The translations under genes and the position numbers were made by a program. DNA of 64,000 nt, from contig JBKECF010000010.1 in assembly GCA_047974375.1 (NCBI GenBank), forward strand, positions 1 to 64,000. The letters are read 5' to 3'. How positions within the stretch are numbered: position 1 is the stretch's first letter; every line of letters begins with the position of its first letter. The DNA is from JBKECF01 sp047974375. GTDB lineage: Bacteria > Bacillota > Clostridia > Lachnospirales > CAMZNU01. This document shows, one piece after another, positions 26,323 to 34,859 of the stretch. A model generated the notes under the pieces. That model made no database searches, was not told the origin of the DNA, and was given only the letters and a program-made list of their open reading frames with translations.

Positions 26323-26423
26323 TTAATATAATTTATATTTTGTCTTCTAATAATATTTATAAGTAAAATCATCATTAATGTTCCAAGATTTTATAGATAT
26401 TAAATAATTAAAATGAAAAATAA

Positions 26424-26457
26424 AAAGTTGTTTGCTTTTATTAGGGCAGGCAACTTT
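26424..26457. terminator. Weak terminator-like hairpin
   Basis: AAAGTTG pairs with CAACTTT around an 18-base loop, with AT-rich flanks but no good T run. Probably marks the end of the SdpI transcript. The rest of 26323-26575 shows nothing recognisable. Confidence 0.3.
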
Positions 26458-26509
26458 ACATATATATAAAATTAAATAGTTGGATTGACAACCCCTTTTT
26501 AGACAAAAT

Positions 26510-26752
26510 CATACTTAACATAGATTCTATTTAATACTAGGATACTTTTCCTAGCTTTAGAGCATTTGATTTTCCATATTAGATTGGTAAAATATAACCT
26601 AGAGAACCATGAATCCTTAAGTTATTATACCAATAGATATACTTTGCTAATTCTAATTGCAACTGTTCTAATATCTCAAATTTTCTTTGATATATGAATC
26701 CTGTTTTTAATATTTTATTGGTAGCCTCATTAACTGCATTGTCATAGAGGTT
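26510..26752 (-). pseudogene. C-terminal remnant of an IS3-family transposase
   Basis: On the minus strand the frame reads NLYDNAVNEATNKILKTGF, then IYQRKFEILEQLQLELAKYI and YWYNNLRIHGSLGY before a stop at 26579. This is the C-terminal end of the DDE domain of IS3-type OrfB proteins, with the catalytic Glu in NEAT. Upstream D residues and OrfA are missing. The next 70 bases downstream keep a decayed tail (KYDFV..KGVVNP). Confidence 0.75.
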
Positions 26753-27112
26753 GCCAATCCAGCTGTACTTACATACATATTAACTTCGATTCCCAATATT
26801 AATATAAAAGGGGCACCTATAAGTACAATGATAGTCTACTTTATTACATGTATACTTAACTTAATAAGTCCTAAAAAACATCTAAAAATAAGATTTAATA
26901 AACGTCAAATATTAATTAAGCCCTTATTTGCATCGATTGTTATGACATTGGTAGTAAAATTAACTTATGTATGGCTCATAGATATTGTTGGGGCTATAAT
27001 TTACTTCATACTTCTGTTATTCACTAAATCTCTAATCTATAAGGATTTTAGTTTGCTTCTAGGAGGAAAAAGAATATTTAATAAATTAGATAAGTATAAA
27101 TTTATTAAATGA
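26753..27112 (+). pseudogene. C-terminal remnant of a SpoVB/MATE-like flippase
   Basis: The frame is open from about 26760 without an upstream start: TYILTSIPNINIKGAPISTM, then VYFITCILNLISPKKHLKIR and later AIIYFILLLFTKSLIYKDF. The pattern (ILt.iP.inI.GA.ist, then KKHLKI..n.. the last helices) is the C terminus of SpoVB/MurJ-related lipid flippases of spore formers. About 400 N-terminal residues are missing. The open frame begins where the transposase remnant of the opposite strand starts, so insertion and later deletion are likely. The ATG at 26828 is not a genuine start. Confidence 0.55.
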
Positions 27113-27600
27113 TTATATACAAAAATTCTAATAATTAAAAGAGGATTTAATTTTTTTATATCCGAAGAGAAAATGATACTGATTAACTAATAAAGGAATC
27201 GTTTAATTCTGATAAGATTCCATTTATAGTGTGAATTAAGAATAGAAAAATGCGACAAAATTGTTTTAATAATCTCATAAATCTTTTTGAATGATATGGT
27301 TAATTATTATGCTGGTAAGAATAAGTAATTTAAAATAACGGTTATCAAATAGTCAAATCCTAAGGGGCGGAGTCAATAAATCACAATAATTAAATAGTAT
27401 TGTTGAATATTTCTTTTATTTAAACTATATTGTCTCATGCAGTTTCTGATATTTTGCAAAGGATAGAAAACCGTTGATTTAACGATAATTACGGTATTTA
27501 CCGTTAACCGATGGTTTTAAAATATTATTCAAAGCTGCTGTTTTTAATTTTTAAAAATAAAATTGTAGAGAGTATCTTAAATTTTCTAAGAATAAGTTCT
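27113..27600. other. Non-coding decayed stretch
   Basis: No open frame with a start and ribosome site, no clear hairpin and no family resemblance. A short GC-richer patch near 27363 (GGGGCGGAG) is isolated. I see nothing more in it. Confidence 0.4.
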
Positions 27601-27618
27601 ATTAAAGGAGGCATAACT

Positions 27619-27708
27619 ATGTTCATTTCTAATACTTATTTCTTATTAAAAACTTATTTGTTAAAAAGGTTTATGTCTCTTAAGGAGATATTGTTGTTAT
27701 CAATATGA
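27619..27708 (+). CDS. Possible small hydrophobic peptide (29 residues)
   Basis: An AAAGGAGG site stands seven bases before an ATG that opens a 29-residue frame, MFISNTYFLLKTYLLKRFMS then LKEILLLSI. It is followed by a terminator 36 bases later. The peptide is basic and hydrophobic, like a membrane peptide, but could equally be the start of a lost gene. Phage and IS remnants surround it. Not recognised. Confidence 0.3.
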   Translation: MFISNTYFLLKTYLLKRFMSLKEILLLSI

Positions 27709-27743
27709 ATACATATATCATCTTATAAATATTAATAATTCCA

Positions 27744-27782
27744 AAAATGCTCGACTGTATTTTCAGTCAGGCATTTTTGCGT
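27744..27782 (+). terminator. Rho-independent terminator
   Basis: AAAAATGCTCGACTG pairs with CAGTCAGGCATTTTT with one bulge and a six-base loop. Confidence 0.8.
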
Positions 27783-27911
27783 TTAATTTGAAGTTTTTTA
27801 AAAAAGTTTATCAAAAGTTCGGCAGTTTTGCAATTCCCACCGTAGTAGTGGTGAAAGAGGAACAAAGAAGTCACCACCCAAAAGGGGGTGAGAATATGAA
27901 ATCTAGTAACC

Positions 27912-28010
27912 ATGAATGAACAATTTGGTCTTATACCATCCTCAAGAAGTAGGATATCAGTTGAAGCTGATGACCCAATGGAATTACTCCTTATAAAGGG
28001 TGGTGGTTAG
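27912..28010 (+). pseudogene. C-terminal scrap of a P27-type phage small terminase subunit
   Basis: The frame MNEQFGLIPSSRSRISVEAD continues for 32 residues. FGLxPSSRxRI is the common C-terminal motif of P27-family small terminases, which in phages end just where the large subunit gene begins, as here (overlap of 11 bases). A GGGGGTGAGAAT-ATG start lies upstream at 27896 but runs into a stop after seven codons. Confidence 0.5.
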
Positions 28011-28686
28011 AATCTTTAATGAAGATAAAGCAAAATACGCTGTTAATTTTATAAATAACCTAAAGCACACCAAAGGTCAATGGCGAGGTGTGCCTTTTGA
28101 TTTACTCCCTTGGCAAGATAGGATAATAAGGGGGATGTATTTGGTACTGTTAAAGATAATGGATATAGGCAATATAACACTGCATATGTTGAAATTCCAA
28201 AGAAAAATAGAAAGTCAGAATAAACTTACTAATAGTTTTTATCAGGTATTATCAGCTGAAGCATTTACAAAGCATGGACTTAATGTTAATGGAGTTACAT
28301 TTGATGAGCTTCACGCACAACCAAATAGAGATTTATTTAATATAATGACAAAGGGAAGTGGGGACGCTAGACTTCAACCTTTGTTTTTTCTTATTACAAC
28401 AGCTGGAACTAATAGAAATTCAATATGCTTTGAGCAGCATCAAAAGGCTATGGACTTAATAGAAGGTAGAAAGATAGACTCTACATTTTATCCAGTAATC
28501 TATGGAATAAAGTACGATGATGATTGGACAAATGAGAAGAATTGGTATAAGACAAACCCCTCTTTGGACCACACTATTGATATAAAAAAGGTTAGAAATG
28601 CTTTTATAAGTGCTAAAGAAAACCCAGCTGAGGAAAACTTATTTAGGCAATTAAGGCTTAATCAATGGGTAAAACAAGGATGTTAA
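28000..28686 (+). pseudogene. Broken phage large terminase subunit
   Basis: The frame opens with NEDKAKYAVNFINNLKHTKG and FDLLPWQDRIIRG, the normal start of P27-associated large terminases. Near 28131 the correct reading moves to another frame (FGTVKDNGYRQYNTAYVEI then PKKNRKSE, the Walker-A-like PKKNGKSE with one change), which ends in a stop. The first frame resumes at VLSAEAFTKHGLNVNGVTFD with the Walker B-like FDELHAQPNRDLF and the TTAGTNR block. So there is one frameshift, a deletion after the Walker A, and loss of the nuclease half. Not functional. Confidence 0.75.
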
Positions 28687-29389
28687 TATAGTAGAAGACC
28701 AAAAAGCAATAAATGAGCTCTTATCCAATTGGAAACCCTCATCTACTGACCCAGAGGAGATAAAAAAGGAAGAAGATACCATAGTAGATCGTTTTTTTGA
28801 CCTATCTCTTGAACTGAAAAATGCAATGGAAGGTGATAATGATAGTTCTAAAAATAATGAAATTTAAAATTTATTTAATAAGTTTGCCGAGATGTACCAG
28901 GATGAAAGCTTAACAGAAAATGATAAAAAAATATTGAAATCTGCTTTTAATGCAGTAGCTGACGCAAATGCAAATAAAAATGTGAATTTGGTTAGATCTA
29001 AATTTGATGTTAAGAAAAGGTTGTCAGATTTGGGCGATAAATTTAATGAAAGACTTCGAAAAAGATTGGGTTATACGAAATTCGAATGGAAAAGATTAGT
29101 CAATAAAGCCATGGGATCTATTAGAGTTGACGAGAAAAAAATAGTAAGTACTATTGAAGAACAATATAAATTGTTAAAAAATAATTTTTTAGAGTATCTA
29201 GAAAATAACAAAGTTGATTTTAGTAATGAATCTTCTATAAGTGACATGTATAGTTTTATAAATAAGGATAAAGATAAATATACAGATGGAATACGCAATT
29301 TTACAACAGATAATTTCCAGGAGCATGTAGAAAGTGGAGGCTCTACATTTTATAAATCAAGTTATTTATTGCAAGACATAACCGAATAG
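28685..29389 (+). pseudogene. Unknown, probably phage-derived gene broken by an in-frame TAA
   Basis: From about 28685 one frame reads VNIVEDQKAINELLSNWKPS and continues to SSKNNEI, meets a TAA at 28865-28867, and goes on in the same frame NLFNKFAEMYQDESLTENDK to the stop at 29389. The part after the TAA is 165 residues from an ATG at 28892 that has no ribosome site. It is helical, with the basic segment FNERLRKRLGYTKFEWKRLV and the ending SGGSTFYKSSYLLQDITE. No family recognised. It is the last item before the microcompartment operon. Confidence 0.45.
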
Positions 29390-29420
29390 GGCAAGTAGAT
29401 AGACTTTATATATAACTTTG

Positions 29421-29463
29421 AAAAAACAAATAGGATTATTAAAACATCCCGTTTGTCTTTTTT
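29421..29463 (+). terminator. Terminator upstream of the microcompartment operon
   Basis: AAACAAATAGGA pairs imperfectly with TCCCGTTTGTCTTT, followed by a T run. It insulates the operon from the phage remnant. The 100 bases that follow must hold the operon promoter, but no strong -35/-10 pair stands out. Confidence 0.55.
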
Positions 29464-29566
29464 AGTTTGGATTTTACATGTAATTAGTCTTAAAAATATT
29501 CCTATGTTACAAAAGTTTATCTTATAATTAACATAGTAATATTAATCGTGTATTAGGAGGTTATTT

Positions 29567-32104
29567 ATGATTGCAAGAGGTTTTACAGAACCAACAGACA
29601 GAGTAAAGAGGTTAAAAAAAGCTATAGTTGATGCTACACCATATGTAGAATCAGAAAGAGCTGTATTAGTTACTGAATCATATAAGGAAACAGAAGGTTT
29701 ATCACCTATAATGAGGCGAGCTAAGGCGGCGGAAAAAATATTCAACAACTTACCGATTACAATACATGAAGATGAATTAGTAGTAGGTGCTATTACAAAA
29801 AATTTACGTTCAACAGAAATATGCCCTGAGTTTTCTTACGATTGGGTAGAAAAAGAATTTGAAACAATGGGAACAAGACTTGCAGACCCATTTCAAATAC
29901 CAAAAGAAACAGCTCAGGAATTACACGAAGCCTTTAAATATTGGGATGGAAAAACTACAAGTGCTTTAGCTGATTCCTATATGTCAGCAACTACAAAAGA
30001 TTGTCTTGCTAATGGTGTATTTACAGTAGGAAACTATTTTTATGGTGGTGTAGGCCATGTTTGCGTTGATTACGGTAAAGTTTTAGAAATAGGTTTTGAT
30101 GGAATTATTCGTTTAGCAGTTGAGGCAATGGATAAAGTAGATACATCTGACCCAAGCTATATTAAAAAAAGAAATTTCTACGAAGCATTAGTCATCACAT
30201 ACACAGCTGCATCAAACTTTGCTAAAAGATATGCCCAAAAAGCTAGAAAAATAGCACAAAGTTGCAATAACCCTACAAGAAAAAGTGAGTTATTACAAAT
30301 TGCAGAAAACTGTGAAAGAGTTCCTAAAAATGGTGCAACTAATTTCTACGAGGCTTGTCAATCATTCTGGTTTGTTCAAATATTATTGCAAATAGAAGCA
30401 AATGGACATTCAATATCTCCAGGACGCTTTGACCAATATATGTATCCATACTTAGAAAAAGACGCTAATATTTCTAAAGAATTTGCGCAAGAATTAGTTG
30501 ATTGTATATGGATAAAATTAAATGATGTAAATAAAACACGTGATGAAGTTTCAGCTCAAGCCTTTGCAGGATATGCAGTGTTCCAAAACTTAATTGTAGG
30601 CGGACAAAATGAAGAAGGCTTAGATGCAACAAACGATGTTTCATATATGTGTATGGAAGCAGTAGCTCACGTTAGGTTACCAGCTCCATCTTTCTCAATT
30701 CGTGTACATCAAAATACACCAGACGAATTTTTATTTAGAGCTTGTGAAGTAACTCGTTTAGGTAGCGGTGTACCTGCTATGTACAATGATGAAGTTATTA
30801 TACCTGCTTTGTGTAATAGAGGTGTTTCTCTTGCAGATGCAAGAAGCTATTGTATTATTGGATGTGTTGAGCCACAAGCGCCACATAAAACCGAAGGTTG
30901 GCATGATGCTGCATTTTTCAATATAGCAAAAGTATTGGAAATTACCTTAAATAACGGTAAAGTTGGTAATAAGCAATTAGGACCTGTTACAGGGGACATG
31001 ACAACATTTACTTCTGTTGATGATTTATTTGAAGCTTACAAAAAACAAATGGAATTTTTCGTTTATTACTTGGCAGAAGCAGACAATGCAGTAGACTTGG
31101 CTCATGCAGAACGTGCTCCACTACCATTCTTATCAGCTCTTGTTGACGACTGTATTGGTAGAGGTATAAGTGTTCAAGAAGGTGGCGCAATTTATAACTT
31201 TACAGGCCCACAGGCTTTTGGTGTTGCTGATTCAGGTGACTCTATTTACGCTATTAAAAAGCATGTATTCGAAAATAAAGAAGTAACTATGGCACAATTA
31301 AAGGATGCCTTGGCTAATAACTTTGGTTATGGTACAACTACACCTTGTGCATCAAATGATTTGAATGATGAAGCAAAAATATACGAAGCAGTTAAGAGAA
31401 TTTTAAGTAATAATGGTTCTTTGGACATGGCTCAACTTCAAGCGGAATTAGCTGGCTCAGCTCCATCAAGTACAAGTTCAAACCCAAGCGTTGGAAATAC
31501 AGACTATGCACAAGTTAAACGCATAATGGAAAATACAACATGGTTTGGTAATGATGAAAATGAAGTAGATATGATTGCTAGAAAATGCGGACAAATATAT
31601 TCTTATGCAGTTGAACAATACAGAAATCCACGTGGTGGTCAGTTCCAAGCAGGTTGTTATCCAGTATCAGCTAATGTTTTATTTGGTAAAGATGTTGCAG
31701 CATTACCTGATGGTAGACTTGCAAAAATGCCTTTAGCCGATGGTGTTTCTCCTCGTCAAGGAATGGATACAAAGGGACCAACAGCAGCAGCTATGTCAGT
31801 TTCAAAACTTGACCACGAGAATTATTCAAATGGTACTTTATACAACCAAAAATTCTTACCATCAGCACTAGAAGGCGATGAGGGATTATTAAGATTTACA
31901 TCAGTTTTGCGTTCATATTTTGACCATAAGGGTATGCATGTTCAATTTAATGTAATAGATAAAGCTACATTACTAGCAGCACAAGCAAATCCAGAACAAT
32001 ATAAAGATTTAGTAGTACGTGTTGCAGGATACAGTGCACAATTTACAGTACTAGCTAAAGAAGTACAAGATGACATAATAAGCCGTACAGAGCAAAGCAT
32101 GTAA
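29567..32104 (+). CDS. Glycyl radical diol dehydratase (1,2-propanediol/glycerol type), microcompartment signature enzyme
   Basis: An 845-residue glycyl radical enzyme that removes water from a vicinal diol, forming an aldehyde without B12. The catalytic Cys is residue 433 in IIGCVEPQ, with Glu 435, followed by TEGWHDAAFFN. The glycyl radical Gly is residue 821 in RVAGYSAQF. In Clostridium butyricum glycerol dehydratase the Cys is also at 433 and the Gly at 763, and in Roseburia propanediol dehydratase the pair is 438/817 (from memory), so the Cys-Gly spacing here fits the propanediol type. The extra length lies at 596-645: an amphipathic helix (EAKIYEAVKRILSNNG) and a Ser-rich linker (GSAPSSTSSNPS), probably an internal encapsulation peptide. 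TAGGAGG precedes the ATG. Choline lyase is the main alternative; I judge it less likely. Confidence 0.9.
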   Translation: MIARGFTEPTDRVKRLKKAIVDATPYVESERAVLVTESYKETEGLSPIMRRAKAAEKIFNNLPITIHEDELVVGAITKNLRSTEICPEFSYDWVEKEFETMGTRLADPFQIPKETAQELHEAFKYWDGKTTSALADSYMSATTKDCLANGVFTVGNYFYGGVGHVCVDYGKVLEIGFDGIIRLAVEAMDKVDTSDPSYIKKRNFYEALVITYTAASNFAKRYAQKARKIAQSCNNPTRKSELLQIAENCERVPKNGATNFYEACQSFWFVQILLQIEANGHSISPGRFDQYMYPYLEKDANISKEFAQELVDCIWIKLNDVNKTRDEVSAQAFAGYAVFQNLIVGGQNEEGLDATNDVSYMCMEAVAHVRLPAPSFSIRVHQNTPDEFLFRACEVTRLGSGVPAMYNDEVIIPALCNRGVSLADARSYCIIGCVEPQAPHKTEGWHDAAFFNIAKVLEITLNNGKVGNKQLGPVTGDMTTFTSVDDLFEAYKKQMEFFVYYLAEADNAVDLAHAERAPLPFLSALVDDCIGRGISVQEGGAIYNFTGPQAFGVADSGDSIYAIKKHVFENKEVTMAQLKDALANNFGYGTTTPCASNDLNDEAKIYEAVKRILSNNGSLDMAQLQAELAGSAPSSTSSNPSVGNTDYAQVKRIMENTTWFGNDENEVDMIARKCGQIYSYAVEQYRNPRGGQFQAGCYPVSANVLFGKDVAALPDGRLAKMPLADGVSPRQGMDTKGPTAAAMSVSKLDHENYSNGTLYNQKFLPSALEGDEGLLRFTSVLRSYFDHKGMHVQFNVIDKATLLAAQANPEQYKDLVVRVAGYSAQFTVLAKEVQDDIISRTEQSM

Positions 32105-32130
32105 TGTTTTTACGTTCCAAGCGAAAAACA
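32105..32130 (+). promoter_or_regulatory. Intercistronic hairpin between enzyme and activase
   Basis: TGTTTTTACG pairs with CGAAAAACA across a seven-base loop directly after the enzyme stop and before the GGAGT site of the activase. It has no T run. It could protect the abundant enzyme message or lower activase expression; this is inference. Confidence 0.5.
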
Positions 32131-32146
32131 TACGGAAGGAGTCGAC

Positions 32147-33064
32147 ATGGATTCGATCAATTATAATCTGTCAGGAACTGTGTTTGACATACAAAGGTTT
32201 TCGTTACACGACGGACCGGGCATTAGGACGATTGTTTTTTTAAATGGTTGTCCTATGTCTTGCCAATGGTGTTCAAATCCAGAATCCCAGACGATAAAAC
32301 CAATTGTAATGTACAAAAGTAGTGATTGTATAAATTGCGGAAGATGTATAAAAGTTTGTAAAGTTAATGCTATTAGCACATCAAACCCTAGTTTTATAGA
32401 TAGAGATAAGTGTACTGCCTGTGGCGAATGCGTAAATGCTTGTCCAACTGGTGCTTTAGTTTTAAAAGGTCACAATATGACCGTGGAGCAACTTATAAGG
32501 GAGCTAAAAAAAGATGCAACTACCTTTAGACGTTCTGGTGGAGGAGTAACTATTTCCGGTGGCGAACCCTTAGTTCAATATGAATTTGCTAGTGAACTGT
32601 TAAAAGCTTGCAAGGCACAGGGATATACAACAGCAATGGAAACTACAGGCTTTGGTAGTGACGAAGCCATAGAAACTGTAATCCCATATGTTGACACAGT
32701 TTTATTAGATATTAAAAGTATAGATAATAGGTTGCATAAAGAATTTATAGGAGTTAGTAATGAACTTATTTTGCAAAATGCTATTAGAATAAGTGAAATT
32801 TCTGACACAACTATACGTGTGCCTGTTGTTCCAAATTTTAATTTTTCCAAAAAGTCTATAGAAGACATAGCTAATTTCGCCTGCACTTTACATGGTGTTA
32901 AAAAAATACATTTATTGCCGTATCACACTTTTGGAGAAAATAAATATGACTTAATTGGAAGAAAATATTTCTTGGAGGATATAAAACCTCTTAAGGCGCA
33001 AGATTTGGAAGAATATAAAAAGATAGTGGAGAATAAAGGCTTTCAGTGTGTTATTGGAGGTTAA
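32147..33064 (+). CDS. Glycyl radical enzyme activase (radical SAM)
   Basis: A 305-residue radical SAM enzyme that uses SAM and an electron to place the radical on Gly 821 of the adjacent dehydratase. GPGIRTIVFLNGCPMSCQWC carries the CxxxCxxC cluster motif (about 35-42). A ferredoxin-like insert with two clusters follows: CINCGRCIKVC and CTACGECVNACP. GGGVTISGGEPL and the family ending VPNFNF are normal. Length and order match activases of diol dehydratases and choline lyase. AAGGAG precedes the ATG. The SAM it needs may come from the synthetase encoded later in the operon. Confidence 0.92.
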   Translation: MDSINYNLSGTVFDIQRFSLHDGPGIRTIVFLNGCPMSCQWCSNPESQTIKPIVMYKSSDCINCGRCIKVCKVNAISTSNPSFIDRDKCTACGECVNACPTGALVLKGHNMTVEQLIRELKKDATTFRRSGGGVTISGGEPLVQYEFASELLKACKAQGYTTAMETTGFGSDEAIETVIPYVDTVLLDIKSIDNRLHKEFIGVSNELILQNAIRISEISDTTIRVPVVPNFNFSKKSIEDIANFACTLHGVKKIHLLPYHTFGENKYDLIGRKYFLEDIKPLKAQDLEEYKKIVENKGFQCVIGG

Positions 33065-33084
33065 TTATAAAGGAGGAACTTTAA

Positions 33085-33873
33085 ATGGATCAAAATCTAT
33101 TAGATAAAGTTATGAAGCAAGTTTCAAGTGAACTAGGATTAAATAAAGAGCCAGAGCAAACAACAAATGAATGCGGCAACAACAATGTAGGAATGACTGA
33201 GTTTGTTGGTACAGCTGGAGGCGATACTATTGGATTAGTAATAGCCAATGTTGACCCACTTTTAAAAGAAAAAATGAACTTAGGAAACTATCGTTCAATT
33301 GGTATATTTGGCGGCAGATGTGGAGCAGGTCCACAAATCTGGGCAGTAGATGAAGCTATAAAAGCTACAAATACCGAAGTAATAAGCGTTGAACTTCCAC
33401 GTGACACAAAAGGTGGAGCTGGTCATGGTAGTTATATTTTAATTGGTGCAGACGATGTATCCGACGCTCGTAGAGCTGTAGAAATAGCTTTAAATGTATT
33501 ACCAAAATATTTTGGTGATGTATATGAAAATACAGCGGGACATATTGAATTTCAATATACAGCTAGAGCTAGTCAATGTTTAGAGGTAGCATTGGGTGCC
33601 CAAAATGGTAGGGCCTTTGGTATGACTTGTGCAGGTCCTGCAGCTATAGGTGCAGTATTAGCCGATGTTGCCGTAAAAGCTGCAAATGTGGAAGTAATTG
33701 GGTATTCTTCACCTTGCAATGGTGGCACATCATTTTCCAACGAGGTAATACTCACATTTACAGGTGACTCGGGTGCAGTACGTCAGGCTGTAAGAGCTGC
33801 CATTGAAGCAGGTAAAAAATTATTAGGTGCATTAGGCGAAGAACCAAAGTCTGGTAGCCAGCCATATATTTAA
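33085..33873 (+). CDS. PduB-like tandem BMC-domain shell protein (BMC-T)
   Basis: A 262-residue trimer-forming shell protein with two BMC domains. An N-terminal helix (NLLDKVMKQVSSELGL) like the shell-to-core linking helix of PduB is followed by TEFVGTAGGDTIGLVIANVD, the conserved start of PduB. The first BMC fold covers about 45-145, the second about 150-250, with CAGPAAIGAVLADVAVKAA. The pore loop between the domains (RCGAGPQIWAVDEAIKATN) could hold a gated pore. AAGGAGGAAC precedes the ATG. Confidence 0.9.
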   Translation: MDQNLLDKVMKQVSSELGLNKEPEQTTNECGNNNVGMTEFVGTAGGDTIGLVIANVDPLLKEKMNLGNYRSIGIFGGRCGAGPQIWAVDEAIKATNTEVISVELPRDTKGGAGHGSYILIGADDVSDARRAVEIALNVLPKYFGDVYENTAGHIEFQYTARASQCLEVALGAQNGRAFGMTCAGPAAIGAVLADVAVKAANVEVIGYSSPCNGGTSFSNEVILTFTGDSGAVRQAVRAAIEAGKKLLGALGEEPKSGSQPYI

Positions 33874-33926
33874 ACCGAATAATTTCCAAAATATTAATCA
33901 TATAAATTGAATTTAAGGAGGCACAT

Positions 33927-34205
33927 ATGAATGCAGATGCTTTAGGAATGGTAGAAACTAGAGGATTGGTTGGAGCGATAGAAGCTGCTGATGCAATGGT
34001 AAAAGCAGCAAATGTAACTTTAGTAGGTTATGAAAAAATAGGTTCTGGCCTAGTTACTGTAATGGTAAGAGGCGATGTAGGTGCTGTTAAAGCAGCTACA
34101 GATGCAGGATCTGTTGCAGCAAATGCAGTAGGCGAAGTAGTATCAACTCATGTAATCCCACGCCCTCATACAGATGTAGAAAAGATAATTCCAAAATTAT
34201 CGTAA
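33927..34205 (+). CDS. BMC-H hexameric shell protein (PduA/EutM type), copy 1
   Basis: A 92-residue single-BMC protein that forms the flat facets of the microcompartment. LGMVETRGLVGAIEAADAM, the pore loop KIGSG and the C-terminal PRPHTDVEKI are all standard. It differs from the copy at 38201 at about eleven positions, mostly in the N terminus and helix faces, so the two probably form mixed facets. AAGGAGG precedes the ATG. A strong hairpin follows the stop. Confidence 0.95.
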   Translation: MNADALGMVETRGLVGAIEAADAMVKAANVTLVGYEKIGSGLVTVMVRGDVGAVKAATDAGSVAANAVGEVVSTHVIPRPHTDVEKIIPKLS

Positions 34206-34207
34206 AT

Positions 34208-34255
34208 AAATGACCTATTCACAGCAGGGTAAACTTGCTGTGAACTAGGTCATTT
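34208..34255 (+). promoter_or_regulatory. Strong intercistronic hairpin after the first BMC-H gene
   Basis: AAATGACCTATTCACAGCA pairs with TGCTGTGAACTAGGTCATTT with one mismatch and a loop of about nine bases. No T run follows. Most likely it stabilises the upstream shell-protein message or attenuates read-through, giving high shell-to-downstream ratios. Attenuation is inference. It overlaps the spurious upstream start of the next gene. Confidence 0.65.
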
Positions 34256-34292
34256 GGCTATAAGAAGATTTTATACAAATGGTGGTGAAACA

Positions 34293-34859
34293 ATGGAAAT
34301 AACGGAAAATAATTTAAGAGAGATGATAATTAAAGCTCTTTATGAATTAAATAATAGTGATAATATTTCAACAGTTCAAAGAAGAATTAAGATATATATG
34401 GTATGTACTTTTTCGTGGAGTGAGGAATATTTAAAGTTCTTGAGCAAAATGGAAAAATACCCTGTTGATGTATATGCAGTTGTTCATGAAAGCTGCATGA
34501 AAGATAATTACGATAATAGATTTAAAGAGTTTCAAAGTTGTAAGGACGTAGTATTAATAGAAAATATTCCCTTCGATTTAGACGACGCAATAACTATTTT
34601 TCCCACAATTACACAAGATATACTTTCAAAATCTGCCTTGCTAATAGAAGATACTCATGAAAACTTATGGATATCTAATTGTATAAAAGAGGGTGGGAAA
34701 ATTATTTTTTCATTAAATGGATTACCTAAATTTTCCGGTAAGGAAAGTCAATATTATAAAGAAAAAGTACTTTCTTATTATACAGATATTTTGAAATATA
34801 ATATTGAAATTAGTAAAGATTTTGATTTTTTATGGGACATAGCTAAGAGAGGTGATTAA
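34293..34859 (+). CDS. Microcompartment-associated flavoprotein-like protein (degenerate)
   Basis: A 188-residue protein. An N-terminal helix (MEITENNLREMIIKALYEL) looks like an encapsulation peptide, so it is probably carried inside. The rest resembles the flavoprotein fold often encoded in Pdu and GRM loci: IYMVCTFSWSEEYLKFLSKM, then FPTITQDILSKSALLIEDTH and KEGGKIIFSLNGL, comparable to ivP.LtrntlaKiAlGiaDnl..al..GkpVi in typical members. The FMN-binding residues are not well conserved here. The GGTGGTGAAAC site favours the ATG at 34293. The exact role of the family is unknown. Confidence 0.55.
   Translation: MEITENNLREMIIKALYELNNSDNISTVQRRIKIYMVCTFSWSEEYLKFLSKMEKYPVDVYAVVHESCMKDNYDNRFKEFQSCKDVVLIENIPFDLDDAITIFPTITQDILSKSALLIEDTHENLWISNCIKEGGKIIFSLNGLPKFSGKESQYYKEKVLSYYTDILKYNIEISKDFDFLWDIAKRGD

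Noticed and set aside
29567..32104. Reading the glycyl radical enzyme as choline trimethylamine-lyase (CutC)
   Set aside because: The motif GCVEPQ and similar length fit, but the residues after it (TEGWHDAAFFN) and the Cys 433 position fit diol dehydratases better; I remember a different continuation in CutC. Still open until a phylogeny is made.
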